Below are positions 32,909-47,572 of a DNA stretch of 64,000 nt, piece after piece; position 1 is the first letter of the stretch, and every line of letters starts with the position of its first letter. A program made the translations under genes and the position numbers. This DNA comes from Endocalyx cinctus (Eukaryota > Ascomycota > Sordariomycetes > Amphisphaeriales > Apiosporaceae). The notes below the pieces were generated by a model. That model made no database searches and had not been told where the DNA came from. It worked only from the letters and a program-made list of their open reading frames with translations. The stretch covers positions 434,001 through 498,000 of the forward strand of contig BCKC01000012.1 of NCBI GenBank assembly GCA_001600455.1, in the 5' to 3' direction.

Positions 32909-34788
32909 AATAACTAGTGTTCGATTCCCTTATTTTGCTTTGGGGTCATTTTCTTTGTACAGTAGTATACCATATCGGGATTTGGTTATGATGGAAAATA
33001 GGATATTCGGGGTCATATCGGTTTAAGCACAAACGTACAGGCTAGGGGTAAATCAACTGCTCATGATTCATTGCTTTTTTCTTCTGTTCTCTGCTGTGAT
33101 AAATACTTGCTCTCCGCTAAATTATCCGCGAACGACATATCCATCATAATCCTAAGCGGAGTGGATTCTTCTGGCAGTTCGATTAGAATGTCAAGTAATA
33201 TTCAAATCTTCTATGCAGCCGTAAGGTGTGATCCGAGGTGGAATCCTCGTCTCGTCATCACACCATAAAAGGTCCGTGTCAGGAGACGTAGATATATACA
33301 TTTAAAAGTAAGAGGAGAGCTTGTATGTCGTACACTATATAGAAGTATTGAAATGAAGTGCAATAGACACGATCCTCATCATCAGTTTTAACTAGGTTTG
33401 GTTAGATTACGATGAGGTTTAGCATATCTTGAATGTGTGTACTGTGCTGTATTACAGTAGTGTATGCAAAAGCAAGACGACTGGTCACAATTTTAGCGTA
33501 TGACTTCATCAAATGCACATCTGATTTATTTCATCATCCAAAGCCAAGAACTGCCTCGAGCGAGGTGATGAACATAAAAATCAAATGTATCTTAAATATT
33601 CAACTTCTTATCTCAAAATAGGCCCGAGAACATATACAGTATAGTCTCATATAATTCCGAGTTGGAAACAAGCTGTGACTCTCCTTTTTTTTTTTTTTGT
33701 GCGTATACTACGTAATAAACTGTATGTGAGTTTTTGTTGATTTTGCCCCTCTTCTCCACACCCCCCAACATTCACTTCATCTCCCATTACCTTCCCCGGA
33801 TTCTATTTCCTCTTCCGTCCGCAACGCCCACCCATGAACCCTCGGGCATTGGACACACCTCTTTGACACGTGACAAATCTATCAAACGGCTTAGAGGAGA
33901 TAGCTAGGACTTAACCAACCATACATTCCTGGCTACCCTGAATGCAAGGTTACGGCCCGATTCCGTGATTCTTCATTTATAGGAAACCCGTCCTTCGAGT
34001 TGATTAAGCGAGCTGCTTCGCTTTCGTGCATGGTCCTCGGGGTGGCGTGCTAAACGTATGTATGCGTCGCGCATGAAATATTACCAAGTCACATTCTCGG
34101 TTTATCTCCGTCTTACTCAAGAGTCAACAACCGAAAGGAAGGCACCGAGATTACGCCTTTACGATACCACGTGGCTAACCTTGGAGAAGAAAAGGAGGAA
34201 AAACATATAAACGAAGAAATTAATTGACCGAGGCATATGCAGTTGCTACCCACCGGTTGCTACCTTAGAAGGACCGGGGAATAGAACGTCATATTCTTCA
34301 CAAAAACGTTTTTTTTATTATTTCTTTTTAGGAGATCTTCAAGGTCGCCGTCTTAATTTTGAGTGCATCTCACCGAGCCGTCACCGAACGGATCGTAACT
34401 ACCCCCTTTTTGGAGGGAGTGTAGTGGCATTCGGCCTTAATCCCTTGGGGTTCTGACATTCGGTCCTAATCCCAGAGCGTAATAATACCTCCGTAGTAAG
34501 CATCTCTAAACTGAAATTAGAGAACTAGACTGATGAAGAAGTTGTGGAAGAAGCCGAACTTTTTTTTTTTTTTTTTGCGTCGTCTCTAAGGGGGGAAGAG
34601 GAGACGGACGAGAAACGATTGCATCTAGTAAATCAAGGTAGAAGTAAAAGAGAGCATTGTGTATAAATATTCGACGAAGGGTCGACGAAAAGATGCAAGC
34701 CCCTTTGGAATATGATCAACCATCTCACTCTTTATCTAGCACTAGCAGCGATACCAGTAATTCTAGTTACTTCATTGCACAACCCATC
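32909..34788. other. Intergenic, promoter of the glucoamylase gene
   Basis: About 1.9 kb without supported genes. T-runs occur near 33687 and 34560-34576. The TATA element of the next gene lies at 34662. Confidence 0.45.
34662..34669 (+). promoter_or_regulatory. TATA box of the glucoamylase gene
   Basis: TATAAATA lies 120 bases upstream of the proposed start. An in-frame ATG at 34693 is only 24 bases downstream of this element, too close for a normal transcript start, which favours the ATG at 34789. Confidence 0.5.
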
Positions 34789-36954
<2,166 letters not shown>

Positions 36955-38479
36955 GTTGGAGGAGGGGGGTTGATTATGATGAGGTGGAGGGGTGGATCAT
37001 TGGCTGTGCTGTGTAGGTGAGCGGTTGGGATTGAGGAGGTGTTGGGACGTGATTTGATGAATATACGAGGGGATGGTTGTATGAAAAGGTAGTTTGGGAA
37101 GATAGGGAATTGGTGTATACATTTGCGAGAAATTGATAATCGAAAAGTACATACTGCTCAGGAATACGGAGTACACGTCCCGATTTCCTTTTCCAAGACA
37201 ACTCGAGGTTAGACACGGGAAGTGGTTACTGATAAAAAGTATTTCATAGATCAATAAAAAAGGACTATCCTCCTCGCCAAGCTAACTTTCCCTCTCACCC
37301 GGTCCTGTTTGCCATCCTTTTTTTTTTTTTTGGCCTCCATCTTTATTCATTGACTCATCCTTAATAAGCACCCGGCGGTATTTTCTACCTGCATATATAT
37401 GAACCGAAAATGCACCCCAGGTCAAGCCGGTGTAACGCAAACACATAACGTGATCCTCATATCTCTCTGATCAGCGCGGTTAAGAAGATTATTTGTGTAG
37501 CTTTCCCAGCCGTCCTCCCCCCTTCCCTTTCGGTCAAACACGTTGTATTTTTCAACGTGGCCAACTTGTCGCGAAAGCGGCTGGGAAAGGGTGGGTGGTA
37601 CGTATGTGACACAAAGTAGGTATGTATGTGTCAACGAACTGTGCCGCACGCCCTTTTTTGATGATAGTAATCACGAACCATAGGCAGGACAGGCTCCACA
37701 AGAAGAAGAAAAAAGAAACCCGATGTCAATGGCGATTGAGTTTGCTTATCGCTTCTCCAACAAGGTCTAAATATATCTGCCGTATATATATACCTCGCGT
37801 TACAGCGCAGACGCAAATCGATATATATGCATTTAAGAGTTACACAGATGCCTGCATCGATATCATCATACATCCAGTGGGGTTCTCATTGTGCTCAAGT
37901 TGGAAATTTCTCACAGCCCTGTTATACACTTGGCATTTACCATAAGACTTACTGCATCCGCTGACGAATGTAGTTCTTGGGGGCTGAAATTGAATATAGG
38001 CTTGAGGTATGTATGCCTTGTATGGTATTTGCCTTTCGGCGACGCCAAAAGCAGGCTTAGCAGTATGTACAAGTCGCGTGACGCTGCGGGCCGTACCTAT
38101 TTAGGTAATGCTAATGAGGCTGACATCCATCCGTTCTCATGTGAATGTCGCATGAATAAGGTGAGCAAAGAAAACGAATGGTTTAATGGACCCCGAGTAG
38201 CAGGATTTTACGAAAACTTGGAAGTTCTGGACCGTTATTCTCCTAGGTTCCGGCCGTGCGTGTATATATAAAGTTCGAGCGGTCACTGACCTAGATCTTC
38301 CTAACGGTATCTAAACCACTAACCTGGAATAATTAAAAAAATGTGATCGATCTTTTAAATAGACCGATTATCCGTCAAAGCAATGAAAGAGGAATCATAG
38401 ATGATCAAAAGATCAACTTGGATACCATATAAAATCATCGACATAACCTGGCTGTCGTCGCTGTCTTCTCTCTCTCGCA
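36955..38479. other. Intergenic
   Basis: About 1.5 kb. T-run at about 37318-37331. ORFs present are short and unremarkable. Confidence 0.4.
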
Positions 38480-38867
38480 ATGCACAAAACTCGCGAACTC
38501 CAGATCTGGTGGCAAAACCAGCTGGCTCAGTCACTCGATACCCCGAAATCGCCACCGATCTGTCCTTGCACATCGTGCTTCAACGGGACGGGACATGATA
38601 TTACAGTGAGTAGAAGACTGGACGGAACCGAGACTACTCAGAAAACAGGAAACAAACGAGTATAACACTTCGCTAACCGCAACTCATTCTGATTAGAAGT
38701 TAAAGACCAAACCTTCCAACCACACATCGAGGCGGTCAGGTTACCTGGGGATTACGTATCGACACTACAGTAGCCGGGAGAGCATTGCTTCGGATTATGT
38801 GCCGCTTTGCGCCGCTGCAGAGTGGAAACCTGGCTCAAGCACCGAGACTCTGGTTGACAAGTTCTGA
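38480..38867 (+). CDS. Small two-exon Cys-containing protein (hypothetical)
   Basis: Not recognised, and too short and spliced for ordinary ORF scanning. Exon 1 (38480-38605) starts MHKTRELQIWWQNQLAQSL and contains a compact cysteine cluster PPICPCTSCFNGTG. A GTGAGT donor and a GATTAG acceptor bound an intron of 91 bases. Exon 2 (38697-38867) continues in phase with KLKTKPSNHTSRRSGYLG and ends ETLVDKF. The product is 98 residues with no signal peptide. Both exons have protein-like composition, and the join is exactly in phase, which supports a real gene. CPCTSC could bind a metal. Further 5' exons are possible. Confidence 0.5.
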
Positions 38868-39432
38868 AGATGGTGAGTTTTGGCTTGTACGATGGATATG
38901 ATCAAACGTTATGAATGCTTCAGATCTACGGGGTTACTTGAAGATTATGGGTGATTATATGAATATGAAGCTTTTATCTTTGACTTTTTTTTTTTCGGGT
39001 GGAGTGAGCGGGACAGAAAACGTATGAGGACATAACGCGGCGGGGAAATACCTTAATATATGTATAAATACCCTTTAGTTGTATAATACGTCTACATAGT
39101 ATTGCATATCTCTCTCACAATTCTCGTCAACTCTGCGAACGGAATAGACGTCGACTTGCTCTACACGCAACACAATAGTACTTTTCAATATCCTCGCAGG
39201 AGAGGCTTTTCATTCTTGTTTTAATATTTTTTTGAGAATCAGCTGGACTGCCCCTACCTTATCATTAATCGTAGAGAGAGGCGGAGAGGGTAGCGATAGT
39301 GACGTCATAACCAAATATCGCTATCGGTAGATGATCGTCAGAGATATCAGAGTGTATAGAAGAGGATTGAAACATCTTACCTTCGGATTCAATCATTGTA
39401 CTGGAGTTTTACCGTCAAGATATATAAGAGCG
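38868..39432. other. Intergenic / promoter
   Basis: Upstream region of the fructosamine-kinase-family gene. ATATATAAGAG lies immediately before the chosen start at 39433; an upstream in-frame ATG exists at 39331. Confidence 0.4.
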
Positions 39433-40587
39433 ATGCCCCAAAAAGTGGACGATGCCATCATCGAAGCGCTCGGGCTTGATCCGAAGGTCACGACGATCGC
39501 CTCACACGGCGGCTCGGGCTTCTCATCCACCTTCAAGCTCAACTCGACGGTAGACGGCAAAGAAGTGAGCTATTTCGTGAAGACGGGAACGGGGAAGAGT
39601 TCGGAGGCTATGTTTAAAGGTGCATTATGATATCCCCTTCTCAACAGCTACGGTATAAGAAGGAAGGAAGGAAAAAAAAAAAAACTCATGGAGAGACAAT
39701 TTCACTGATGTGATAAATCAGGAGAACACGCTTCCCTCAACGCCATCCACGACGCCGTACCGGATTTCTGCCCGAAATCCCACGCGCACGGCGTTTTCCG
39801 GTCCGACCCGTCCAAATTCTTCCTGGTGACCGATTTCCTCGATCTACGATCATCATCGTCCTCATCAAAGTCCGGGAAGACGCTGGCGCAGAAGCTCGCG
39901 AAGCTGCACACAACGCCGGCGCCGATCCCTCCGGGATTTTCGGCCCCCGTGTTCGGGTTCCCGACGCCGACGGCGTGCGGGTCGACGGTGCAGGATAACG
40001 CGTGGAGCGAGTCGTGGGCCGACTTTTACGCCGACCGTCGGCTGCGGCGCGTCCTCGCGCAGGGGCAGGCTCGGAACGGGCCGGACGGGGAGCTCGCGGC
40101 GGCGGTCGAGAGGACGGCGGATCGGGTGGTGAAGAAGCTGCTGGCGAACGACGGCATGAAGAGGACGCGGCCGGTCGTCGTGCACGGGGACCTGTGGTCC
40201 GGGAATCGCGGAAGGGGCAGGATCGCGGGGCGCGAGCAGGTGGAGGAGGTCGTTTTTGACCCGTCGTGCGTTTATGGGCATTCGGAGTACGAGTTGGGGA
40301 TTATGCGCATGTTTGGTGGGTTTAGTGCTGCTTTTTGGACCGAATACAAGAACCTGGTGCCTAAGTCGGAGCCGAAGGAACAGTGGGAAGATCGGTTAGA
40401 TCTTTATGAATTGTGAGTTTTTTTTTTTTTTTCATGCTAAAGGAACAGATCAAAGAGAGCTGGTAGCTAACTGTCTAATAGATATCATCACTTAAATCAC
40501 TGGTCGTTGTTTGGTGGCGGATATAGACATGGAGCAATGGGTATCATGAAGAGGCTAATATCAAAATACGGAAAAGATGAAGATTAG
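39433..40587 (+). CDS. Fructosamine/ketosamine-3-kinase family protein
   Basis: Kinase of the FN3K family, expected to phosphorylate sugar adducts on protein lysines so that they fall off. Exons 39433-39619, 39722-40412 and 40482-40587 encode 327 residues. The N-lobe contains SHGGSGFSSTFKL (glycine-rich loop-like) and YFVKTG, with the ATP-binding Lys. The catalytic loop is VVVHGDLWSGN (from about residue 214). The metal-binding motif is DPSCVYGHSEYELGIM, with Asp equivalent to the DFG Asp. The C-terminus YHHLNHWSLFGGGYR fits the family. The start was chosen at MPQKVDDAII because the family usually begins there; an in-frame ATG at 39331 would add 34 residues of unlikely composition. Confidence 0.9.
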
Positions 40588-41145
40588 AAGTAACGTTATA
40601 TACACATTATCGTCTTGGTGAACACATTTACCCTCCTGCCGGGTTAAGGAAAGCAAGATATGAGAAGCCATCCTTGCGTTACACAAGTCTTAGAGAAGTC
40701 GAGTAATTGTGACGATGCTCACTATGTTAACAGCAGTAACGTGAGCTCAAATGACTATAAATCTCATTCAAAATAAATCTCATGAATATCACTATAAGTA
40801 AATATCAATTTTTAATCTCATCCAGACATATAACCGTCTTATCAAACCGGGCGTATTCCCGAAATCCCTGCCGGCGTAGGAGAGAGTATTGGTCATCGGG
40901 GCGGGTCCGCTTGTTCTATTTCGTAGGTCTTATTTTAGTGACGCTACAAGCAGTTAATCATCGCACGCCACCAGGACTTATCTATTTCTTCATTTTCCTC
41001 TCTTTCCATTAAACGCATTGAAATTCAATGAACATGAATATGTATATCCAATACTTAAACCAGTAATTATTTATTTCTGGTTCGGAAGAAAAAAAAAAAA
41101 AAAAGCTTTCTTAATTTACGCAGAGTCCGTGAATAATAGATAAAC
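40588..41145. other. Intergenic
   Basis: Short spacer with an A-run near 41090-41103, upstream of the riboside kinase. No supported gene. Confidence 0.45.
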
Positions 41146-42373
41146 ATGAGCGACCAGAAAAAGAGGGCGGCCGTCGTGGTGGGGATGAGCGGGGCTTCGT
41201 CCAGCGGGAAGACGACGTTGGCGAGACTTCTACGCGACATCTTCCCGAACACGTTTATTCTACACGAAGATGATTTTTATCGGGAGGAGAAAGAGTGAGT
41301 ATACTCTTCATAATTCCTTTTTTTTTTTTTTAAACGCCGAGTCCCAATACTATGGTTTACCTTGCGATAAGGGTGTTGCGCAGAGTTATGATATGAGGAG
41401 TAATGTAAATAAAAGGAGATATATATTGAGGTTAGATGGAAATAAGAAGAAAAGGTAGATTGTGTAGATTATGAGAACTTGGAAAGATTACTATACATAT
41501 ACTTCCAATGCTGATTATTTGAACAGATTACCCACGAAAGATGGTCTCTTGGACTGGGACTGCGCCGAGGCGCTCAATATCCCGGATATGGAGAGAGCCT
41601 TGGAGTACATCCGTGCCGAAGGCAAATTTCCCGTAAGTTTTTCGAATCTTCGTCTTGAAACTCGTCGTTTCTTCCTTTCTTCTCCGAACTATCATCGGTC
41701 TTGAAAAATTAAAGGGGCCTGAACCTCCTACAAACATATAAACTTTAGTCACTATCCCACCTACTATTTCCTTTTCGGAAATGGTCATAAGACAAAGCGC
41801 GTGAGTTATCATATTAACATCGAGGTTGTTTCTCCCCCACAGCCCTTCGTGAAGTCTATAGAAGATCAAAACTCCGTAGGCTCATGTCCCGTCTCCCCCG
41901 CCGTCATCTCCTCCCTCCAAGAGCAAGTGCGGACCTGGCTGCCCACCTCCCGGTTTCTCTCGTCCGGTCTCAAGATCTGCCTCCTCGACGGGTTTCTCCT
42001 GTACTCCAGCGATCCCCGGTTCTCGCGCGTCATGAACTCCCTCCTCGACGCCAAGCTGTTCTTGCAGGTCAGCCGGACGCGCGCCATCGAGCGAAGGGCC
42101 AACCGGGACGGGTACGTGACTATCGAAGGGTTTTGGACCGACCCTCCCGGCTACGTGGAAAAGATCGTCTGGCCGAATTACGTCGAGAACCACGCTTGGC
42201 TGTACCGGGATGGAGATGTGGAGAAAGGCGTTTTGGACGAGGAGGCTTTGAGGGCGAATCAAATCGAAGCGCAGGATGGGATGGGGAGCGACGTGCCTAT
42301 GGATGTTACGCTGGAATGGGCTGTTAAGACGTTGATAAGTAAATTGGACAAGACCCTTTCTGAGGATGAATGA
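41146..42373 (+). CDS. NRK1: Nicotinamide riboside kinase
   Basis: Phosphorylates nicotinamide riboside to nicotinamide mononucleotide in NAD salvage. Exons 41146-41294, 41527-41632 and 41843-42373 encode 261 residues. The P-loop is GMSGASSSGKTTLA (13-26), and the acceptor-side block FILHEDDFYRE contains the conserved Asp pair. Exon 2 has DGLLDWDCAEAL, also a family signature (D-W-D-x-P/A). Exon 3 carries CLLDGFLLYSSD (Walker-B-like) and the lid region RRANRDGYVTIEGFWTDPPGYVEKIVWPNYV. The symbol is by family orthology to yeast Nrk1. It sits next to another small-molecule kinase, but the two pathways are unrelated. Confidence 0.93.
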
Positions 42374-42597
42374 ATAGGATGAAGAGGAAAGCGGGGGGTA
42401 TAAAGAAAGTTGGGCGAGGATACTGCTTTCGGGTTACCAATCTATAAAGGCTTTTTTTTTTTTTTAACATCTTACCCAGTATCTAAGCCTTAGTTATCTT
42501 CTATAAAGAAAATGGAACATTTCGCGGTCAGGGTCCGTTTTTCTCCTACCTAGAAATTTGATCCTCTAGAGCCATACGGAGTACCTGCTATCAAGAC

Positions 42598-43773
42598 TCA
42601 ACCTGAGAGGAATGAGTGTTTGGTAAACAGATCTCTAAGTCCGATAGTATCTTCGTCCAGCTCAAATCCCACCATATTCACTATTTCGTCGAAGTCTTGA
42701 CTTTCCATCTTGAGGCACGCCTGGAAAACTAAATATTTTCGGTCCGCGTCGCTCATTCGACATCAATATTGAATAAGCAACTTCATCGCAAACGTATAGG
42801 ATTCTCGCGCAGCCAACGTCATCGGCGTGAATCCTTTGTTATCTTGGTAGTTCTTGTCGCTTCTTCCGTCGTCGAGCAATAGTTTCAACGTCTTCATGGA
42901 ATTGGGCTCAACTGCTAGCGAGAGGGCTGTGCGGCCCTTGATATCGGCAGCATCGGGATTTATGTTGGCTTGGGAGAGTAGGAAGCACACCATCTCATCG
43001 TTGCCACGCGATACCGCCCACATCAACGGTGTTCTCCCCCGCTTATCGGTAGCCGTAATATCAGCTTTATTTTTAAGCAGGAACTCGGCCAATATAGGCT
43101 TGTTCAAACCCGCAACCACATGAAGTGCGGTAATCCCGTCATCGCTTGCCACGTCGACGTCAATGCCCTATTTAACAGGTTTACCGAAAACGCGTATTGA
43201 ATGCCCCCCCAGATCTCCCTTTTCTGCCTCATCTGCCTCTTCTGCTATTTTCGTCGCTGCGAACGCTGCTGGTATTTCTGGTGTAATTTGTATCCCGCTC
43301 TTGTATGTGAAGCATCGCGAGAGGTACTCCATCTTCGCGCTGGAGTTAGCTGCTGATACTAACACGTCTGGTATCATTGGCATCTTAACGTAGTGTGTTC
43401 CGAGGATCATCTCAAATACCCTGGCGCTACATTTAGTTAATATCTTCCGCGTAATCTGTATGTCATTGCCACGTTTCCTGAGAAGTAGGTCCATTATTCT
43501 ATAATTTTTTTGCTGCGGCTAGGATTACCTTCGGCGTAATCTGGATCTCGTTACCACGTCTGTCGAGAAGTAATTTTATCGTATTTAAATTATAATTACT
43601 TGCCTCATCGTATTTGAATACCTGTTACTTGCTGCGGCTAGGACTACCTCCGGCGTAATCTGGATCTCGTTACCACGTCTATTAAGAAGTAGGTCCATTA
43701 TTTTATAATTTTTTGCTGCGGCTAGGACTACCTCTGGCGTAATCTGGATCTCGTTACCGCGTTTATCGAGAGG
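42598..43773 (-). pseudogene. Decayed 3' part of the NLR gene (repeats, ankyrin region, C-terminal tail)
   Basis: Continues directly from the NLR stop codon and still reads as NLR sequence. After the TGA at 43776-43774 the same frame resumes with LDKRGNEIQITPEVVLAAA and another repeat, then breaks near 43580. An imperfect partial duplication of about 29 nt there shifts the frame, and an A7 instead of A6 run near 43505 shifts it again. The frame from 43494 reads MDLLLRKRGNDIQIT, then a TAG (43170-43168), then ankyrin-like repeats (ITALHVVAGLNKPILAEFL; GRTPLMWAVSRGN; GRTALSLAVEPN; GFTPMTLAARES). A further TGA (42763-42761) is followed in the same frame by a coherent C-terminal tail (RKYLVFQACLKMESQDFDE) to 42598. 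At least three stops and two shifts argue for decay rather than missed introns. Confidence 0.7.
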
Positions 43774-44110
43774 TCACCGCATAGTCTTAGAATACCTGTT
43801 ACTTGCTGCGGCTAGGACTACCTCTGGCGTAATCTGGATCTCGTTACCACGTCTATTAAGAAGTAGGTACATTATTTTATAATTTTTTGCTGCGGCTAGG
43901 ACTACCTCCGGCGTAATCTGGATCTCGTTACCGCGCCTGTCGAGAAGTAACGCCATCGTATTTGGAAACTCATTACTCGCTGCGGCTAGGACTACCTCCG
44001 GCGTAATCTGGATCTCGTTACCGCGTCTGTCGAGAAGTAACGCCATCGTATATGAATACTTATTACTTGCTGCGGCTAGGACTACCTCCTCTGTAATTTG
44101 TAATTGGCTG
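43513..44110 (-). repeat. Tandem coding repeats, alternating 84- and 90-nt units
   Basis: Seven copies of a near-identical core (ctgcggctagg on + at about 43513, 43632, 43716, 43806, 43890, 43980 and 44070). Each encodes EIQITPEVVLAAA or a close variant, and units alternate between KNYKIMDLLLNRRGN and SNxYSxTMALLLDRRGN linkers. The 119-nt interval between the first two contains an extra ~29-nt partial duplication that breaks the frame. High identity between copies indicates recent unequal exchange or conversion. Confidence 0.85.
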
Positions 44111-47100
44111 CCGTAGAACCTCAGAAGTGAATCGACCATTTGGGCATTGTCTAATGAATCATTTTTACCCTTTACCACTGTCAATAATATTTCCGGTGTG
44201 ATTGCTAGATCGTTTCCTCGCCGTTCAATTAACTTAGCAAATGACCGCGCATATCCAGTGTGTGCAATGTCAATTGCTGTAGCTGGCGTTAAAGAAGTAT
44301 GTGCCCTATTTTCCTCCTTTAGGAGCGTGTCGAAAGCCAGACTACTTCTCCGCGCACTATGTACGAGGCAATCTTCAGTAAATTCGCCTGATAGGCCCGG
44401 AATCGTCTTTCGGAGCAACAAGTTTATCAACCATCCGATATTAAACTCGATGGCGACTTGACTAGGTAACTGAATCTGCCGAAAGACCCCGTATTTACGG
44501 GTTTCCATCCATAAAGAGCTTCTTTCCAGACTTGGGTTAACAGTCAGTTTTAATAATCTCGTTAGGGTTTCCCCACGAATATCATCTTCCGATTTTATAT
44601 AATAATCCCAACTACGCGCGGCATGCTTGAAAAACAACTGATCTTCTTGCTCGCAGAAACTTAAATAGGCCATACAGCTAAATGCTGGATATAATCGGGG
44701 TATTATAGGCAGGAACATGTCGCAAAAAGGGTCACGTTCCTCGAAAAAGTCCTTGACAGATTGGTGAATGAGATAGATATTGCCTTTGACCACGTCAACC
44801 AAAGTACCGAGCCCTCGACGGATAGTATTGACGGTTAAGCCCGACTTTTGCTCCAAAAAGTCTTGGTAGTCGGTACATGGCTCTGATGGATCCATGACCA
44901 CAGCATCCTCTAGCCAGTGGCAAGACACTTGCGCTTCTGAATACACAACCCAGGCTAGAATGCGCTTATATATCGGGTCACGGTGGATGATATTGTTTAG
45001 AAGGTCGGCGTATAACTCAAAAAGGTCTTGAGAGCTATTCTTTATCGTATCACGCACTCGTTTCAAGGAGGGGTTTTCGATTATATCAAGTTTTCTGAAA
45101 ACAATGTCGATCCAAAGGAAGGTTCGTTCATCTTTGAGGCAGAGATAAATTTCATCTCTCATACTCTTATTAAACTCGGGACCCAGAGATTTAATTCGTG
45201 AGTGAACAAAGGCTTCAATATCTCTCGGGTTGCAGCGAAGTGATAGACGAGTCGCTTCACCCCAGGGGCTTAGTACCGTTTTATTCGGTCTCCCCGTGCA
45301 CAATAGTTTCAATATCGGGGAATCCGGTGTTTGAAAGCTGGAGCTGAATGCTTTTCTCAATCCGACAATAAGTTTATCCATGCCCTCTTGGTACACATCA
45401 AGGCCATCTATGACACAGTAAACTTTACGATACGATTTCTCGCGTAACAGTTTTTCGAATATATACAAAAGAGTCTCGAAGGATGCCGAAGTGAAAAGAT
45501 CCCGATTGTGCGCTAAATCGGAAGGAATAATTTGAAATAAACGTTGCCGATGCTCGCACATCTGGACGATGAGAGCTTGTAAGACTGAAGATGCGTTGCG
45601 CAAGGGTTTGTCGTTCTTAATATTGCAGAAATAGTAGATTACCCTTGAATTATCTGGCTCTCTCTGCTCTAGATGTGTCAGTATGAAGTTAGATAGTACC
45701 GACTTGCCTTGTCCAGGGCCAGCGGTCACTAATAAACATTCAGACGTATCCGAGTCGCGCCAAGCAGTGAAGTTTTCAAAATATAAGCTCTCATCGAGAA
45801 CAAATCCAATGTCTTCGTCTTCGATTAACCAGTTCAATGTCCCTGGATCGGGCTTGGAAAGTTTTTCTGACTCTCTGAATGAGGAATAAGGTGGTACATT
45901 CAGGTTCTCCCAAGCTCTCTGCTCGTCTTTAGTGAGATCTGGGGATGGTAGGTTAGCAGGCTTAAAATGGAAATTGGAAAAGGAAGGAAGAACCCTGCTC
46001 ATCACATACTATTTTGAATTCTTTGGAAAATACGAGGCACCTCTTCATCGATGAGCTTTTCAAGTCGACCTCTTACGATGGTATACATTCCCTGGTTCCT
46101 AGAGCTGTATTTTACAAGCCCGGAATGGTCGGCGTCAAACCCAATGTTATCCTCCTGTCGTACCGATGTTATACCCATGCTTGTAGCAGACTTTTCCGTC
46201 ACCATGAGCACCATGGGCCCTGTACGAGCTAGTTTATAGTTATTCTGTATCTGATAAGGTGAATTAGTATGTTTTAATCTGATGTTTGGCCTTGCTAGTT
46301 GTGTCTTACTTCGGTAGTCACACTAGGATTTGTTTCAAAAAACGAGACTACCCGGTACTTGTTCTCGAAACGTTTCGCAAAATCATCGGAGAGTCTCTTC
46401 AAATACGCAGAAGGTTCGGAATCATTATCGACATGAAGAGCATCAATCAAACTTTGGTTTGGTCGCCCCTCTACAATACCCTGAAGCTGCTCGTGTCGTA
46501 ATCCAAGGTTCGGGACACCAAAAAACACCAATGCACAGCACGTCTCAGATAACTCAATGTTCTGATTATTATTGGAAGTCCTCTTTTTAAGATAGTTATT
46601 ATGAGCATAGAAAAGAGCCTGTGAAGGACGAGCTATTAGATATGAAGAAGAAAAAGGGGGAAAAAAACCGAGTATAGGATTGCTTACTTCTTTAACTATC
46701 AGGCCACCTAGACTATGACCAAGGAAAATTATGGGACGATCATTGGTCTGTAAAAACGCGCAAACGACGAGTTAGAAATAGTACAGTTAGGTATGTATCA
46801 ATGGATAGGAGCCGCATACGTTGCTAATGTTGCGAAAAGCCTCGAGTTCTTCTGATAATAGAGTACCCATGCTTGTGATCGACTTTTTACTGTTATTTTT
46901 CAACAGGCTCGTGTCATAGCCATAAAGTAGAATGCGAGTGTTTGGTAAATCGACGGGAAGATAATCTCGTAACCAGATATCACCGTTTTCCCGAGATCTC
47001 CATGACCCGACCGGGTGACTTGCTAGTCCAGATACCGCAATTATGCTGTTCAGTTAGGAAAAGCGCCAGGGCAGATTAGCAAGTGATGGATAGCTGAGTT

Positions 47101-47572
47101 AAGGGTATGAAAAGTAGGTATATCCATACTCAACCTGTGGATTATGACCTTCGTAGAGAGGGGTGATGCCATGGAAGTCGCAGTCGTACTTATATGGCTG
47201 TGTGTTGCTCGCGTCTCTGAATTTTTGCAGTATCGCAACCTCTGAAAGCGAGGTGTAGAAGGTAGCGGTAGCACAGCCATAGGATTTATCCCTCGAGGCG
47301 AGAGTGATATGAGTAACAGTATTAATACCCGCTTGCTTCGCGATAGCTCGTAAATTATTTTCTAGAGCTTCAATTGATGTGCCGGCTGGAATTTCGTCGA
47401 TTCGTATGGTCAAATTGCGACTTTTCTGTTTCTTGACTACAGGCTGTTTTTTGAATGCAGTTGATGGCGTATAGTAAAAGACTACAGTAACAAGAAGAAT
47501 GGAAATGGCAACAATGAGCGGCCAAATCCACTCAAAAAGGCTGCTGGCTGCATTCTGAGGCATCCACAACAT
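43774..47572 (-). CDS. NACHT-type NLR with N-terminal alpha/beta hydrolase and tandem repeats
   Basis: Signal-transducing ATPase of the STAND class, the fungal counterpart of NLR immune receptors; the role in nonself recognition is inferred. Exons 47572-47130, 47045-46820, 46747-46688, 46618-46310, 46250-46010 and 45938-43774 give 1147 residues. A membrane helix (about 11-34) precedes a small alpha/beta segment. Then comes a hydrolase domain with VDIIAVSGLASHPVGSW, nucleophile Ser235 in FLGHSLGGLIVKE, and a late DHSGLVKY block. The NACHT domain has Walker A AGPGQGKSVLSNF (about 499-511) and Walker B YCVIDGLDVYQEG (about 600-612). The C-terminus carries repeats of the type RRGNEIQITPEVVLAAA. 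The fifth intron (GTATGT...CTAAC...CCAG) joins two long frames that otherwise look like separate ORFs. The end at 43774 appears to be a premature stop. Confidence 0.85.
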
